Notes: generated from the letters alone by a model not told the origin. Shown: positions 9,918 through 20,471, numbered from the stretch's first letter. The stretch is 64,000 nucleotides of DNA from Alphaproteobacteria bacterium (GCA_013815465.1 JACDGE010000003.1:1-64000); one strand, 5' to 3'. Translations and numbers: made by a program.

Positions 9918-10691
9918 TTACTCCATGAGGTCTGAAAAAGTGCCCTGTCCACGAACGCCTCGAAAATAATCGTGAATCCAGGGGTTATCATTATGCAATA
10001 AAGACTTTAATGTGCCTACAATAGCACGTTTGTCAACTAAGACACCAATATTATCGCAAAGACGCTTTATGCTATCTAAATCATGCGTGACCATAACAAT
10101 GGTTAAATTGAGGTTATCCCTCAAGCTTAAAATGAGCTCATCAAAGGCTGCTGCTGAAATAGGATCAAGACCAGCTGTTGGCTCATCAAGAAATAGAATT
10201 TGAGGATCAACGGCAAGCGCACGTGCTAAGGAAGCTCTTTTTATCATTCCACCTGATAATTCAGATGGATATTTATAAAAATCTTCTTCTTTTAGACCCA
10301 CCATTTTTAATTTGATAATGGCTAATTCGCGCGCCAAATCGTTGGGAATATTTTCTAACTCTTTCATAGGGATTTGAATGTTTTCTCCCACAGTAAGTGA
10401 GCTAAAGAGAGCTCCACCTTGAAACAAGACCCCCCAGTGGGATTGCAGATGGACCTTCATAATTTTTTCAAGGGAGCCTGCATCCTTTCCCAGAACCTTA
10501 ATTGTGCCCTGCTTTATAGGCACCAAACCCAAAATGGCCCCTAAAAGAACTGATTTACCCGAGCCCGATCCTCCAACAATACCGAATATTTCATTAGGAT
10601 ATATATTTAAATCTAAATGATTATGAATGATTTGTTTTCCAAACTGAGTCACAAGGCCTTTTATTGATATGATGGGTGATTTTTTGGTCAT
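9918..10691 (-). CDS. mlaF: ABC transporter ATP-binding protein MlaF
   Basis: Walker A GGSGSGKS, signature LSGGM, Walker B ILFLDEPTAGLDP. Confidence 0.92.
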   Translation of the reverse strand: MTKKSPIISIKGLVTQFGKQIIHNHLDLNIYPNEIFGIVGGSGSGKSVLLGAILGLVPIKQGTIKVLGKDAGSLEKIMKVHLQSHWGVLFQGGALFSSLTVGENIQIPMKELENIPNDLARELAIIKLKMVGLKEEDFYKYPSELSGGMIKRASLARALAVDPQILFLDEPTAGLDPISAAAFDELILSLRDNLNLTIVMVTHDLDSIKRLCDNIGVLVDKRAIVGTLKSLLHNDNPWIHDYFRGVRGQGTFSDLME

Positions 10692-11837
10692 TTAAACACC
10701 TATACTTGAAAAGAAAACAGACAGCAAAGCATCTGCGATGGTCACCAAAAATATTCCTTCGACCACAGAACGTGTCGTGCAAATACCAATACTTTCAGAC
10801 GTACCCTCAACGCGCATTCCTTGAAAGCAACTGACAATAGCAATAATAGCTCCAAAAACCGGGGCCTTAAGAATCCCGATGCAAAACCCCCATAAGGTAA
10901 TCGCTTCCCCAATGCGATGGACATAAAGCTCGGGAGTGACATCTAAAGAAAGTACAACCATGATGCCACCCCCTAAAAGTCCTGCTAAGTCAGAAACAAA
11001 AGCTAAGAGCGGCATAACAAATATAAGCGCTAACACACGAGGAATTATAAGCACTTCCATGGGGTTCAAGCCTAATGTGTTCAAGGCATCAACTTCTTGG
11101 TTAATTTTCATAATCCCAATTTGAGCGGTTATGGCGCTTCCCGTGCGACCGGCAACTAAAATTGCAGTAATAAGAATGCCAACTTCTCTTACAATCGAAA
11201 TACTGACCAAATTGATAGTATAAATTTCCGCTCCAAAGCGGCGTAATTGTTCTTCTCCTTGATAGGCGAGTACAACTCCAAGGGCCATGGACATAAGAAT
11301 AACGATGGGTAAAGCATTGACGCCAAATCCCTCAATGTGGGCCACAACAGAGGCGAACCGTAGCCGTCGAGGTTGGAGAAATATGCGGAAAATTCCGACG
11401 GCTACTTGGCCTAAAAAAATGATAAGGTCTATTGAGAGACGTGCCATTTCAACAGTGACTTTTCCTAGTTTTACGAGGCGTTTCCCAAAAAAACCAGGAG
11501 ATTTAGGGCGTTTATCAAAAGAAGACTCATCCGTTTCCAAATGTGAAGAAAGAGCTTGAAAAATGGGGCTTTCATTTCGAACCGTAACTTCATAACCCTT
11601 ATTTTTTAAAGACTGAACTGTCCGCTGAACAAGCCATACACCTGCCGTATCAATCTCTTTGAGAGGAGCCAAATCAAAAACAATGGTCTTTGGCACCCGC
11701 TTTTTGAGGAGATCAAGGCAAAGAGGCTCGGCAATTTTTGCTGTTTTTGCGACCCATACCCCTGTTAATTTAAGTGTAACTTTTTCATTTAGAAAACTTT
11801 TTTCTATACCGGGGGGGTGGGGGGCTGTATTATTCAT
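10692..11837 (-). CDS. mlaE: MlaE permease with N-terminal STAS-like domain
   Basis: STAS-like N-terminus (IVFDLAPLKEIDTAGVWLV) fused to the MlaE permease (IEGFGVNALPIVILMSMALGVVLAYQG). Confidence 0.9.
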   Translation of the reverse strand: MNNTAPHPPGIEKSFLNEKVTLKLTGVWVAKTAKIAEPLCLDLLKKRVPKTIVFDLAPLKEIDTAGVWLVQRTVQSLKNKGYEVTVRNESPIFQALSSHLETDESSFDKRPKSPGFFGKRLVKLGKVTVEMARLSIDLIIFLGQVAVGIFRIFLQPRRLRFASVVAHIEGFGVNALPIVILMSMALGVVLAYQGEEQLRRFGAEIYTINLVSISIVREVGILITAILVAGRTGSAITAQIGIMKINQEVDALNTLGLNPMEVLIIPRVLALIFVMPLLAFVSDLAGLLGGGIMVVLSLDVTPELYVHRIGEAITLWGFCIGILKAPVFGAIIAIVSCFQGMRVEGTSESIGICTTRSVVEGIFLVTIADALLSVFFSSIGV

Positions 11838-11906
11838 TACGAAAGTTGTTCCATCTTAGGTTGCTATTGGTTATGCTATAGAAATGTTAAGAGAGATTAT
11901 AGCGGA

Positions 11907-12464
11907 ATGAAAGAAAAACCGAAACGATATTCAACAAGCCTTGTTTTGCCAAAGACTTTAGTCCTTGTAGGCATGATGGGGGCTGGAAAAAGTAGCGTGG
12001 GGTGGCGGCTTGCTCGTAGGCTTGGCATTCCTTTTAGTGACACAGATCAAGAAGTGGAAAAGGCTGCAGGCTGTTCAGTGGCTGATATTTTTGAAACGTG
12101 GGGAGAGAAAGCCTTTCGAGATGCAGAACGACGTATCCTCAAACGTCTTTTAAGAGGCTCTATTCAAGTTGTTTCCACAGGTGATGGGGCATTTTTTGAT
12201 GAAGAAAGCCGACTGCTTATCAAAGAAAATGCTATTTCATTATGGTTAAGAGCTGACCCTGTCGTCCTTTATGAACGAGTCATACGAAGAGATACACGCC
12301 CCCTTCTTTTCGAAGGTGATGCTAAACAAATTCTTGAAGAAATGGTAGAAAGACGCTACCCAATTTATGCAAAGGCAGATCTTATTGTGGAGAGCAATGA
12401 TGACGCTCATGAGGCCACCATTGAGCGCGTCATTGAAGCGCTTAAAAGCTATATTTACGATTAG
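11907..12464 (+). CDS. aroK: Shikimate kinase
   Basis: LVLVGMMGAGKSSVGWRLARRLGIPFSDTDQEVEKAAGCSVADIFETWGEKAFRDAE; ATG at 11907 preferred. Confidence 0.92.
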   Translation: MKEKPKRYSTSLVLPKTLVLVGMMGAGKSSVGWRLARRLGIPFSDTDQEVEKAAGCSVADIFETWGEKAFRDAERRILKRLLRGSIQVVSTGDGAFFDEESRLLIKENAISLWLRADPVVLYERVIRRDTRPLLFEGDAKQILEEMVERRYPIYAKADLIVESNDDAHEATIERVIEALKSYIYD

Positions 12465-12581
12465 GTCCCCGGTAGAGTGATTGATACACAGTAACGAAAA
12501 TACTTGACTATTGAAGATAGATAATCCTAGTTTAGCAATGTTCATAATGAGCATTTTATTGTTTTTTAAAGGAGTTTTATA

Positions 12582-13070
12582 ATGAAGCAGATGTTATTTT
12601 TGGCAACAACTTTTCTAACTATCACCTCTCCAGTTTTTGGGATGGTAGATGACAAAGAGTCCCAAACCCGAACGATTACCATTGTCGCTGATTTGGATCA
12701 GAGTAAGTCACAGCGCGTGTCACCAGGAACGATGGGCAACCGGGACTGGTTCAGTATGCCCGGTCACTTTTCTTGGAATGGCATGCCTGAGGGGTATCAA
12801 TATGATTTTAAGGATCATAGAGTGACATTCAAAATTTCTTCATCTCCTTCCCCCCAGATGTATGAATTTAGTACGTGCTATACACCCGAAGCACAGTTTG
12901 GTAGTGAAAAAGAAACTTGGTATACACACTCCTTTTTCGCTGAGATTGCCGGTGGACATGAAGATAACACAGTACAAGCAACATTATTAAAAATTGAACA
13001 AGAAATCCCTTCTTTTGAAAGAGGGGCCTGCAGTTCTCCAAAGATATGCAGACAAATTTACAAAAGATAA
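12582..13070 (+). CDS. Secreted hypothetical protein
   Basis: Signal peptide MKQMLFLATTFLTITSPVFG, then MVDDKES; good RBS (aaaggag). Confidence 0.7.
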   Translation: MKQMLFLATTFLTITSPVFGMVDDKESQTRTITIVADLDQSKSQRVSPGTMGNRDWFSMPGHFSWNGMPEGYQYDFKDHRVTFKISSSPSPQMYEFSTCYTPEAQFGSEKETWYTHSFFAEIAGGHEDNTVQATLLKIEQEIPSFERGACSSPKICRQIYKR

Positions 13071-13082
13071 TACAAATCTAAG

Positions 13083-13119
13083 CCGTCATCAATCATAGCG
13101 ATGGCGGCCATTTTTTCTG
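13083..13119 (+). terminator. Putative rho-independent terminator
   Basis: CCGTCAT / ATGGCGG stem (one G-U) followed by a T-run (ccattttttc) just after the 12582 ORF. Confidence 0.5.
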
Positions 13120-13286
13120 CCCTCTCGCAAACCATCTTTCCATATTGAGTATAGTTACCTGTCGGGTATAGCCACGAGATGATAGGGCAGATAAAGGATA
13201 TGCGAACCACAAAGGAAAACCTTTACACTCTTCTCGAAGAGAGGTACAGTTAGGCTGTTTTTGATAAATAAATAGAAAATTTGAGC

Positions 13287-14120
13287 ATGAAATATTTTTT
13301 TAAAATTCTTCTTGTCCTTGCCTTAAGCATAGAGTTTGCATACGCAAATGAGGGAATTAAGAATCTTGCGAACAAAAATTGCGCGACAGGAGACGTTAAA
13401 GCGGTTCCTATCTATGATTGTGGTGGCATTTTTTTTGGTAACTCTATAGAAGACGATGACCCCTTGGAGCCGCTCAACCGTGGTATTTTTTGGGTTAATC
13501 AGGGCATAGATTATGTTCTTATTGAACCAATCGCATGGGCTTATAGTGAAATTATCCCCGAATATGGACGGGATAGAATTAGCAATATTCTACGAAATTT
13601 GAATGAACCTGTGGTTCTCGTCAATAATCTCCTTCAAGGAGAACTCGAAGACGGACGAGATACGATTTGGCGTTTTGTATTTAACAGTACAATTGGGGTT
13701 GCGGGGATATTTGATGTATCCACAGACCTGGGAATTCCCTATAAAAAGGAGGATCTGGGGCTGACCCTTGCTTCTTGGGGATTCGGGCCAGGTCCCTACC
13801 TTGTGCTTCCGATCTTAGGGCCTTCTAATATGCGAGATGGTTGGGGACGACTAGGAGATTTCGCAGTTGATCCTATCAACTGGTGGACCTTCGGTTTGCC
13901 GGTGACGGGCCGTACAGCCGTTCAAGTGTTAGACGCCAAAACGGATAACATTAATGTTACAGATGAGATTAAAAAGAATTCCATCGATTATTATGCGAGT
14001 ATTCGTACTTGGTATACAGAAAGACGACTCGCTCTTACGACTGCTGTTGAGGATCGTCAAGCAGTTGATACACCACGTCCTGACGAGGATGAAGATGAAA
14101 TTGTTCTGTCGAGAGAATGA
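13287..14120 (+). CDS. mlaA: MlaA (VacJ) family lipid-asymmetry protein
   Basis: DPLEPLNRGIFWVNQGIDYVLIEPIAWAY...RDTIWRFVFNSTIGVAGIFDVS...LTLASWGFGPGPYLVLPILGPSNMRDGWG. Confidence 0.93.
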   Translation: MKYFFKILLVLALSIEFAYANEGIKNLANKNCATGDVKAVPIYDCGGIFFGNSIEDDDPLEPLNRGIFWVNQGIDYVLIEPIAWAYSEIIPEYGRDRISNILRNLNEPVVLVNNLLQGELEDGRDTIWRFVFNSTIGVAGIFDVSTDLGIPYKKEDLGLTLASWGFGPGPYLVLPILGPSNMRDGWGRLGDFAVDPINWWTFGLPVTGRTAVQVLDAKTDNINVTDEIKKNSIDYYASIRTWYTERRLALTTAVEDRQAVDTPRPDEDEDEIVLSRE

Positions 14121-14180
14121 AGAAGTAGTATTTTTCCTCAAAATATTGAGGAAAAATAAATTAAAAGGAGATTATTACTC

Positions 14181-14780
14181 ATGAAGAAAGTTTTTTTTAT
14201 TTTAATATCGTTGTGGATGGGGGTTCAAAGCACTCAGGCCGCAGTTAGCCCTAAACAAGCAGAAGCTTTTATGAATAACATTGGATCAACAGTGATAAGC
14301 CTCTTGACTGACAAGTCAATTACAGACCAACAACGAGCCGATAAATTTCAAGAAATCTTAGAAAAGTCTTTTAATGTAAATGCCGGCGGTAAATTTGTGT
14401 TGGGTCGCTATTGGAAGCAAGCAACGCCAGATCAAAAAAAGCATTTTTTAAATCTCTTTAAAGCAACCACCGTTGCGAGTTATGCTACCCGTTTTAAGGA
14501 TTACACATCCCAAAAATTTGAAATTACCGGTTCTCGTCCAGAAGGTGATGGGGGAGTTACAGTTTTAAGTAGAATCATCCGACCTAAAGGCGCGCCTATT
14601 TCTATTGATTGGAAAATTTTTGAAAGTAACGGGGAGATGCGAATTTATGATGTTGTTTTAGAGGGCATTAGTATGAGTGTTACCTTGCGTTCAGAATATG
14701 CAGCCGTTATTCAACAGGGAGGTGGCAACATTCAAGTCCTTGTTAATGCCCTTGAAAAAAAACTTCAGTCTTTTAAGTAA
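14181..14780 (+). CDS. mlaC: MlaC family phospholipid-binding protein
   Basis: Signal peptide; FVLGRYWKQATPDQKKHFLNLFKATTVASYATRF...GAPISIDWKIFESNGEMRIYDVVLEGISMSVTLRSEYAAVI. Confidence 0.92.
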   Translation: MKKVFFILISLWMGVQSTQAAVSPKQAEAFMNNIGSTVISLLTDKSITDQQRADKFQEILEKSFNVNAGGKFVLGRYWKQATPDQKKHFLNLFKATTVASYATRFKDYTSQKFEITGSRPEGDGGVTVLSRIIRPKGAPISIDWKIFESNGEMRIYDVVLEGISMSVTLRSEYAAVIQQGGGNIQVLVNALEKKLQSFK

Positions 14781-14925
14781 ACTAATTTATACATATCTGA
14801 CGAGTTATTTACCCCCTTTCTCTACGGGAGAAAGAAGTTGATATTTTAGACCTTGAATGCGATTTAGAGCTTAAAATAATACACGACACAGCACGGAATA
14901 GAAGAAAATTAAACAAGGGGCCTTC

Positions 14926-15717
14926 ATGTCGCAGGAGTCCATGACCTATCTGCATCAATTTTTAGAAGAAATGACTGCAAGTAGGAAGATGACCCGATCT
15001 ACGCTCCACGCTTATGAGGGGGACCTACGGGATTTTTATCATTTTTTTAAAGATCAACCTGTTGAAAATGTAGCGTTTCCCGACATTCAAAACTATCTCC
15101 TCACCCAGAAACATCTTGCACCATCGACGGTAGCGCGGCGCCTTTCCTCATTGCGTCAATTTTACACATTCCTCATAGCAAATGGAAAAATAAAAGAAAA
15201 TCCCTTCTCCTTCGTGCGGATGACCCCTTACAAATCAAAACTCGCTCCTCTCGCAAACCCCGAGGATGTGACACGTCTTTTGGAAGGGGCTCAGGGGGCG
15301 AACAGCGCTGAAGGAAAGCGTCTTTCTGTTCTTCTGCAAATCCTTTATATAAGTGATATGTCTGTAAACGATCTTGTGTCTTTACCTCTTGCTGTTGGTT
15401 TAGTTGTTTCAAAAGGTAGAAAAAAATTTCTTACCTTCCATAAAAATAATCTAATTGTGCCTTTAACAAAGGCAGCGCATGATTCTTTGCAAGCATATAT
15501 GAAAGTCAGAAATCATTTTTTAATACGAAACCAAGAATCTCCATGGCTTTTTCCTTCTTCAAGTCAGAAGGGTCATTTGACACGCCAGAGATTCGGTCAG
15601 CTATTAAAAGAACTTTCGTTAAAAATGAAGCTGGACCCCGTTGACAATTCACTTTATAATTTCCGATATAACCTTCGAAAAAATAAAGAATTAGAAAGAA
15701 ATTTTGGGGACGATTAA
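14926..15717 (+). CDS. XerD-like tyrosine recombinase with degenerate catalytic domain
   Basis: Core-binding SAM-like domain intact (FLEEMTASRKMTRSTLHAYEGDLRDFYHFF...LAPSTVARRLSSLRQFYTFL); catalytic motifs lost, see findings. Confidence 0.8.
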   Translation: MSQESMTYLHQFLEEMTASRKMTRSTLHAYEGDLRDFYHFFKDQPVENVAFPDIQNYLLTQKHLAPSTVARRLSSLRQFYTFLIANGKIKENPFSFVRMTPYKSKLAPLANPEDVTRLLEGAQGANSAEGKRLSVLLQILYISDMSVNDLVSLPLAVGLVVSKGRKKFLTFHKNNLIVPLTKAAHDSLQAYMKVRNHFLIRNQESPWLFPSSSQKGHLTRQRFGQLLKELSLKMKLDPVDNSLYNFRYNLRKNKELERNFGDD

Positions 15718-15738
15718 ATAACTTAACAAGGATAAAAA

Positions 15739-16401
15739 ATGAGAAAATATTTAATATTGTTGGCGTGTACTGCTATCTTGGGGCAAGAAGCGCAAGCGCA
15801 AGAGTACCTCGGAAACCAAACTTTGAAGGGAGAGACTCTTCACGAGGTCAACATTATGGGAAGTGCTAACTTAACCGATATTAAAGCAGACACCCTATCC
15901 GTTCTGGGCACCTTGGAGTTTCATAACCTTGCAGTCACAAAAGAAACTAACATTGCAGGTCCTATAAAGAAAAGTGAAAAAGGAAAATTTGGCTCTTTAA
16001 ATATCGTCGGAGAATTTGAGGCTGCCGATGTTACATGCACCAAACTGGATGCAGCAGGGTCCGTATCCGTAGCAGGACTGACGGTTTCGGGAGATGCAAA
16101 TATTGCAGGCAGCTTAACCCTTAAGGCTTCCAAAGATCCTAATAAAACCTCGAATAATCTTAAAAACCTTACGATCGCAGCTGCAGAAATTTCTTTAGAA
16201 GATACGATCGTTGAGGGGAATATACTTGTGAAAAAAACGTCCGAGTGGGTTGGGGGCGACAAAAAGCAAGTTCTTAAACTGCTGGGTAAAACCACAGTCA
16301 AGGGAACAATTTCTTTTGAAGCTGGAAACGGTACCCTCGAGCAGTCAGGTGACGTTAAGATTGAAGGAAAAGTCACAGGCGCTACAGTCGAGAAGAAGTA
16401 A
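15739..16401 (+). CDS. Secreted bactofilin-like or beta-solenoid-like repeat protein
   Basis: Signal peptide MRKYLILLACTAILGQEAQAQ; quasi-repeats of the type LxVxGxxxxxxLxxxGxVxVAGLTVSGDANIAGSLT. Confidence 0.65.
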   Translation: MRKYLILLACTAILGQEAQAQEYLGNQTLKGETLHEVNIMGSANLTDIKADTLSVLGTLEFHNLAVTKETNIAGPIKKSEKGKFGSLNIVGEFEAADVTCTKLDAAGSVSVAGLTVSGDANIAGSLTLKASKDPNKTSNNLKNLTIAAAEISLEDTIVEGNILVKKTSEWVGGDKKQVLKLLGKTTVKGTISFEAGNGTLEQSGDVKIEGKVTGATVEKK

Positions 16402-16603
16402 GATTAGAAAAAGCACCCTTGCCCATAGGGGGGCGAGGGCGCCCTTTTGATACGTTTACCCTAGGGCCCGGAAGACCCCATGGTGGTAAATACGTACAAC
16501 CGTCTGGTTGTGGGATTATCCTTCCTCCAATATAAATTTGCAAAAAATCTATACTAATGGTATTTACTTCCCCTAGAGTAGTTCTATTAACGCCAGGCAA
16601 GCC

Positions 16604-17521
16604 ATGAGCAATCTTTTTATTCTACCCACTTTTTTGGGAGATATGATTTTAACTACAGGGGTTATTGATAAATACAGGCACGAGCCTGCAACGATTATCG
16701 CAACGCCCCTGACAGCCCCTCTATTTGCCGACCTTCCTCATCTTGAGAGACTCATCATCATTAAAAAGAAACCCTGGAAAAAGCATTGGCTTGAGATGTG
16801 GTCTGAAACACACAAAATATCTTGGAACAACGTCATTGACTTCAAAAGCGCAGCCTTTCCCTTGCTTTTAAAGGCAAACAAAAGATATGGATGGGCCCAT
16901 ACCACAGATAAGGTTCATAAAGTTCATCAGATAACCCAGTTCATGATGGCGCAGGAACCTTTATCCCCCACCTTATGGTTTTCTGAAGAGCGGCTTGCGC
17001 GTGTTAAGCCCGAAAGGCCCGTCTTTGCGGTCGCCCCTGTTCCCGGATGGAAAGGGAAGCAATGGCCTATCGAAAATTTCGTAACCCTTTTGACAACTTT
17101 CTGTAAAACCTATCCGGATGCGCAAGTGGCAGTTTTCTGCGCCCCGAGTGAAAGGGAACTTGTTCAACCGCTACTTGATAGTCTTCCTAAGGATCAATGC
17201 ATTAATACGATTGGAAATGATCTTCTGGATAGCGCTGCTCTGATTCAATCTTCCCGACTTTGTATTGCGAATGATTCGGGCCTCATGCATCTCAGTGCAG
17301 CCGTGAAAACCCCTACCATCGCGCTGTTTGGTCCTTCAAATGAGAACATTTACGGGCCTTGGTCAGACCAGAATCCTTCCCCTCATCGTACGGTAAGAGG
17401 ATCTCCCTTTACAGGCAATGTCAGGCAACTCAAAGAAAATACAAAGTGTTACATGACAGATCTTGCGGTTTCTCCCGTGTGGGAAGTGGTAAAGGAGCGG
17501 TGGGAAACGCTGGGGGGGTGA
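16604..17521 (+). CDS. Glycosyltransferase family 9 (heptosyltransferase-like)
   Basis: ILPTFLGDMILTTGVI...GWKGKQWPIENFVTLL...CIANDSGLMHLSAAVKTPTIALFGPSN. Confidence 0.88.
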   Translation: MSNLFILPTFLGDMILTTGVIDKYRHEPATIIATPLTAPLFADLPHLERLIIIKKKPWKKHWLEMWSETHKISWNNVIDFKSAAFPLLLKANKRYGWAHTTDKVHKVHQITQFMMAQEPLSPTLWFSEERLARVKPERPVFAVAPVPGWKGKQWPIENFVTLLTTFCKTYPDAQVAVFCAPSERELVQPLLDSLPKDQCINTIGNDLLDSAALIQSSRLCIANDSGLMHLSAAVKTPTIALFGPSNENIYGPWSDQNPSPHRTVRGSPFTGNVRQLKENTKCYMTDLAVSPVWEVVKERWETLGG

Positions 17522-17600
17522 TGAAAGGCAAAGCTATATTGCTTTTTGGGCTCTCCCTGGCCTATGCTGTGACATATTAAAGTAAAGAGTAGATAAACAA

Positions 17601-18557
17601 ATGGCCATAACACTTGATTTTGAAAAACCGATTGCTGAGCTTGAGATTAAGCTTGCTGAACTTCGCCTGATTTCCACCAGTGGTGAAGTGAATATTGCGG
17701 CCGAGGTTAAGCGTCTTCAAGAAAAGATTGATAAACTCATTAAAAAATCATATCAAACCCTTACGCCATGGCAAAAAGTTCAGGTCGCCCGCCATCCGGA
17801 AAGGCCTCACACGAGCGATTACATTTCAACACTCTTTACGGATTTTACGGCTCTCGCTGGGGATCGGAATTTTGGAGAGGATGAGGCCATTATTGGAGGT
17901 CTTGCCCATTTTCGCGGCCATCCCGTCGTTGTTATCGGGCATGAAAAGGGAAAAGACACGGAACTTCGTATCAAGCACAACTTTGGTATGCCTCGACCTG
18001 AAGGCTATCGGAAGGCTGCTCGATTGATGCAACTGGCGGACCGATTTAAACTTCCCATCATGACCTTTGTGGATACGGCTGGTGCCCACCCGGCTATTGA
18101 AGCTGAAGAAAGAGGGCAGTCAGAAGCCATCGCTCGCAGCCTTGAAGTCAGTGCAGCTGTCAAAGTTCCTATTCTCACCACAATCATTGGGGAAGGGGGG
18201 TCAGGAGGAGCCGTTGCTCTGGCCTTTGCCAATGTCATTATCATGCTGGAACACTCTGTATATTCGGTCATTTCTCCAGAGGGTTGCGCTTCAATTTTAT
18301 GGCGCACACGGGATGAAAAAGAAAAAGCCGCAGCAGCTTTAAAGCTCACGGCTCAAGATCTTAAGGAACTCGGCGTCATTGACACGATTATTCCTGAACC
18401 CCTGGGGGGTGCTCAACGAGACCCCCAAGCTACCATTCAAACCGTCGGAAATGCGCTGGAAAAGGCCCTCAAACCCCTTCTAGCTTTGAAGGGGTCTGTT
18501 GTGCGCGAGAAGCGGCGGGCCAAGTTTTTAGCCATGGGTCGGATGAAGGTCGCTTAG
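17601..18557 (+). CDS. accA: Acetyl-CoA carboxylase carboxyltransferase subunit alpha
   Basis: [17 protein letters not shown]...[16 protein letters not shown]...[36 protein letters not shown]. Confidence 0.97.
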   Translation: MAITLDFEKPIAELEIKLAELRLISTSGEVNIAAEVKRLQEKIDKLIKKSYQTLTPWQKVQVARHPERPHTSDYISTLFTDFTALAGDRNFGEDEAIIGGLAHFRGHPVVVIGHEKGKDTELRIKHNFGMPRPEGYRKAARLMQLADRFKLPIMTFVDTAGAHPAIEAEERGQSEAIARSLEVSAAVKVPILTTIIGEGGSGGAVALAFANVIIMLEHSVYSVISPEGCASILWRTRDEKEKAAAALKLTAQDLKELGVIDTIIPEPLGGAQRDPQATIQTVGNALEKALKPLLALKGSVVREKRRAKFLAMGRMKVA

Positions 18558-18577
18558 GGGATATCGTTTTTCTATAC

Positions 18578-18889
18578 TTATAGTGGCTCTGCTATCAATT
18601 TTTTATCCCTCATAACGATCTTAAATTTATCGTTTGCTGATATGGTGACAAATGTATTGACCACACCACTCATATTTTTTTCTACAACGGTCACGGGCAA
18701 AACACTTAGGTCCTCAGTCGTATAAACTTCTCCTACTGGCAAGTCTACAGGTTGTTTTTCTTTTAGGTCTAAGCCAATGACTGCCCCAGTCTCATTTTTT
18801 ATTGTAAGTGCATTCCCCACATCTGGCGCAATCATAGCGCCTGTCATTAAGGTAACGCCTACCAATAAATATCCTAATTCCTTTTTCAT
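18578..18889 (-). CDS. Secreted hypothetical protein (103 aa)
   Basis: Signal-like N-terminus MKKELGYLLVGVTLMTGAMIAPDVGNA. Confidence 0.6.
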   Translation of the reverse strand: MKKELGYLLVGVTLMTGAMIAPDVGNALTIKNETGAVIGLDLKEKQPVDLPVGEVYTTEDLSVLPVTVVEKNMSGVVNTFVTISANDKFKIVMRDKKLIAEPL

Positions 18890-19052
18890 TTGTCAATGCT
18901 CCCAATTGTTGATATATTTATTATAAACGAATACAGGTAAATTATTTATTAATAAAAATTACAATGAGGTGCTTTTTTCAAAAATAAGAGTTACATTCTC
19001 ACAGAGGGTGGGATAAAATGCGGTTTAGCTACCCACCCTATAAGGAAAAACC

Positions 19053-20447
19053 ATGTCTATCATCGTTCGTTTTGCCCCTTCGCCAACGGGTTACCTGCAT
19101 ATTGGAAGCGCCCGGACAGCCCTTTTTAACTGGCTTTTTGCCCGTCATCATGGGGGAAAAATGCTGCTCCGCATTGAAGACACAGATAGGGCGCGCTCAA
19201 CCACGGAGGCAGTGGGCGCCATCTATAAAGGACTCGAATGGTTGGGTATCGATTGGGATGAAACCCCCGTTCATCAGTTTGAGCGGAGCGGGCGACATGT
19301 GGAAATTGCTCATACTCTTTTAGAAAAGGGTCTGGCCTATCGGTGCTATTGCTCCGTGCAAGAGCTGGAAACCATGCGGGAGGAGGCGCGGGCAAAAAAT
19401 CTTCCCCCCCGTTATGATGGACGGTGGCGCGATCGTCCAGCCGCGGACGCCCCCGAAGGGGTCAAACCAGTTATTCGTTTCAAATCCCCTCAAACAGGGG
19501 ATACGGTTATTCATGACCTTGTCCAAGGGGAAGTACGGGTCTCTAACCAGCAATTGGATGATATGATTATCTTGAGGGCCGATGAAACCCCTACCTTTAA
19601 TCTTTCGGTGGTTGTCGATGATCACGATATGGGGATTACTCATATCATTCGAGGCGACGATCATCTAACCAATATGTTCCGGCAATTTCATATCTTTAAG
19701 GCCATGGATTGGAAAATTCCCCACTATGCCCATATCCCCCTGATTCATGGTGTTGATGGGGCAAAACTTTCCAAACGTCATGGCGCACTGGGTGTTGAAG
19801 CCTATCGAGACATGGGCTTTCTGCCAGAAGCTCTGCGTAATTATTTGTTGCGCCTGGGCTGGAGCCATGGGGATGCGGAAATTATTTCAACAGAAGAGGC
19901 AATCCAATGGTTTGATCTTGATCATGTTGGTAAGTCTCCTGCTCGCTTTGACTTTGTTAAACTTACCAACCTGAATGGGCATTATATGCGTGAGGCAGAC
20001 AACGAAAGACTTGTCACTCTGGTTGTTCTTTTTATTGAATCAGCCCATGGGCTTTCCCTAACCGCAGAAGATCGTGATCTCTTAAAACGCGGCATGACGG
20101 GGCTGAAAATGCGCGCAAAAACCATGCTAGAACTGGCGGAAATGAGCCTTTTTTACTTCGCCCCTCAACCTCTGAGTGAAGGCGCTAGGAAGCTATTGGA
20201 CCAGGATGGAGTAAAGCTGCTTGCTCTTATCACCGATTCTTTAGTGGGCCTTCCTGAAACTTCCTGGACTGAAGAACAGTTGGAAAATCACCTGCGTGAA
20301 TTTGCCGAGACCCATGATGTGAAGCTCGGGAAGCTTGCGCAACCTTTGCGCGCTGCTTTAACCGGCAGCACTGTTTCGCCAAGTGTGTTTGATATTATGC
20401 ATGTCTTAGGTAAAGACAAGTCTTTAGCAAGATTAAATAGTAAATAG
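19053..20447 (+). CDS. gltX: Glutamyl-tRNA synthetase
   Basis: RFAPSPTGYLHIGSARTALFNWLFARHHGG; KLSKRHG motif. Confidence 0.97.
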   Translation: MSIIVRFAPSPTGYLHIGSARTALFNWLFARHHGGKMLLRIEDTDRARSTTEAVGAIYKGLEWLGIDWDETPVHQFERSGRHVEIAHTLLEKGLAYRCYCSVQELETMREEARAKNLPPRYDGRWRDRPAADAPEGVKPVIRFKSPQTGDTVIHDLVQGEVRVSNQQLDDMIILRADETPTFNLSVVVDDHDMGITHIIRGDDHLTNMFRQFHIFKAMDWKIPHYAHIPLIHGVDGAKLSKRHGALGVEAYRDMGFLPEALRNYLLRLGWSHGDAEIISTEEAIQWFDLDHVGKSPARFDFVKLTNLNGHYMREADNERLVTLVVLFIESAHGLSLTAEDRDLLKRGMTGLKMRAKTMLELAEMSLFYFAPQPLSEGARKLLDQDGVKLLALITDSLVGLPETSWTEEQLENHLREFAETHDVKLGKLAQPLRAALTGSTVSPSVFDIMHVLGKDKSLARLNSK

Positions 20448-20471
20448 AAAGTATTTTTATTATAAATTATT

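Noticed and set aside
16410-16450. G/C-rich hairpin after the bactofilin-like gene as a terminator
   Set aside because: The stem (GCACCCTTGCCC..GGGCGAGGGCGCC) is plausible but the T-run is short (ttttg); left out as unsupported.
17521-17580. 19-codon ORF MKGKAILLFGLSLAYAVTY overlapping the end of the glycosyltransferase gene
   Set aside because: Signal-peptide-like but it ends before any mature region; most likely chance or a remnant.
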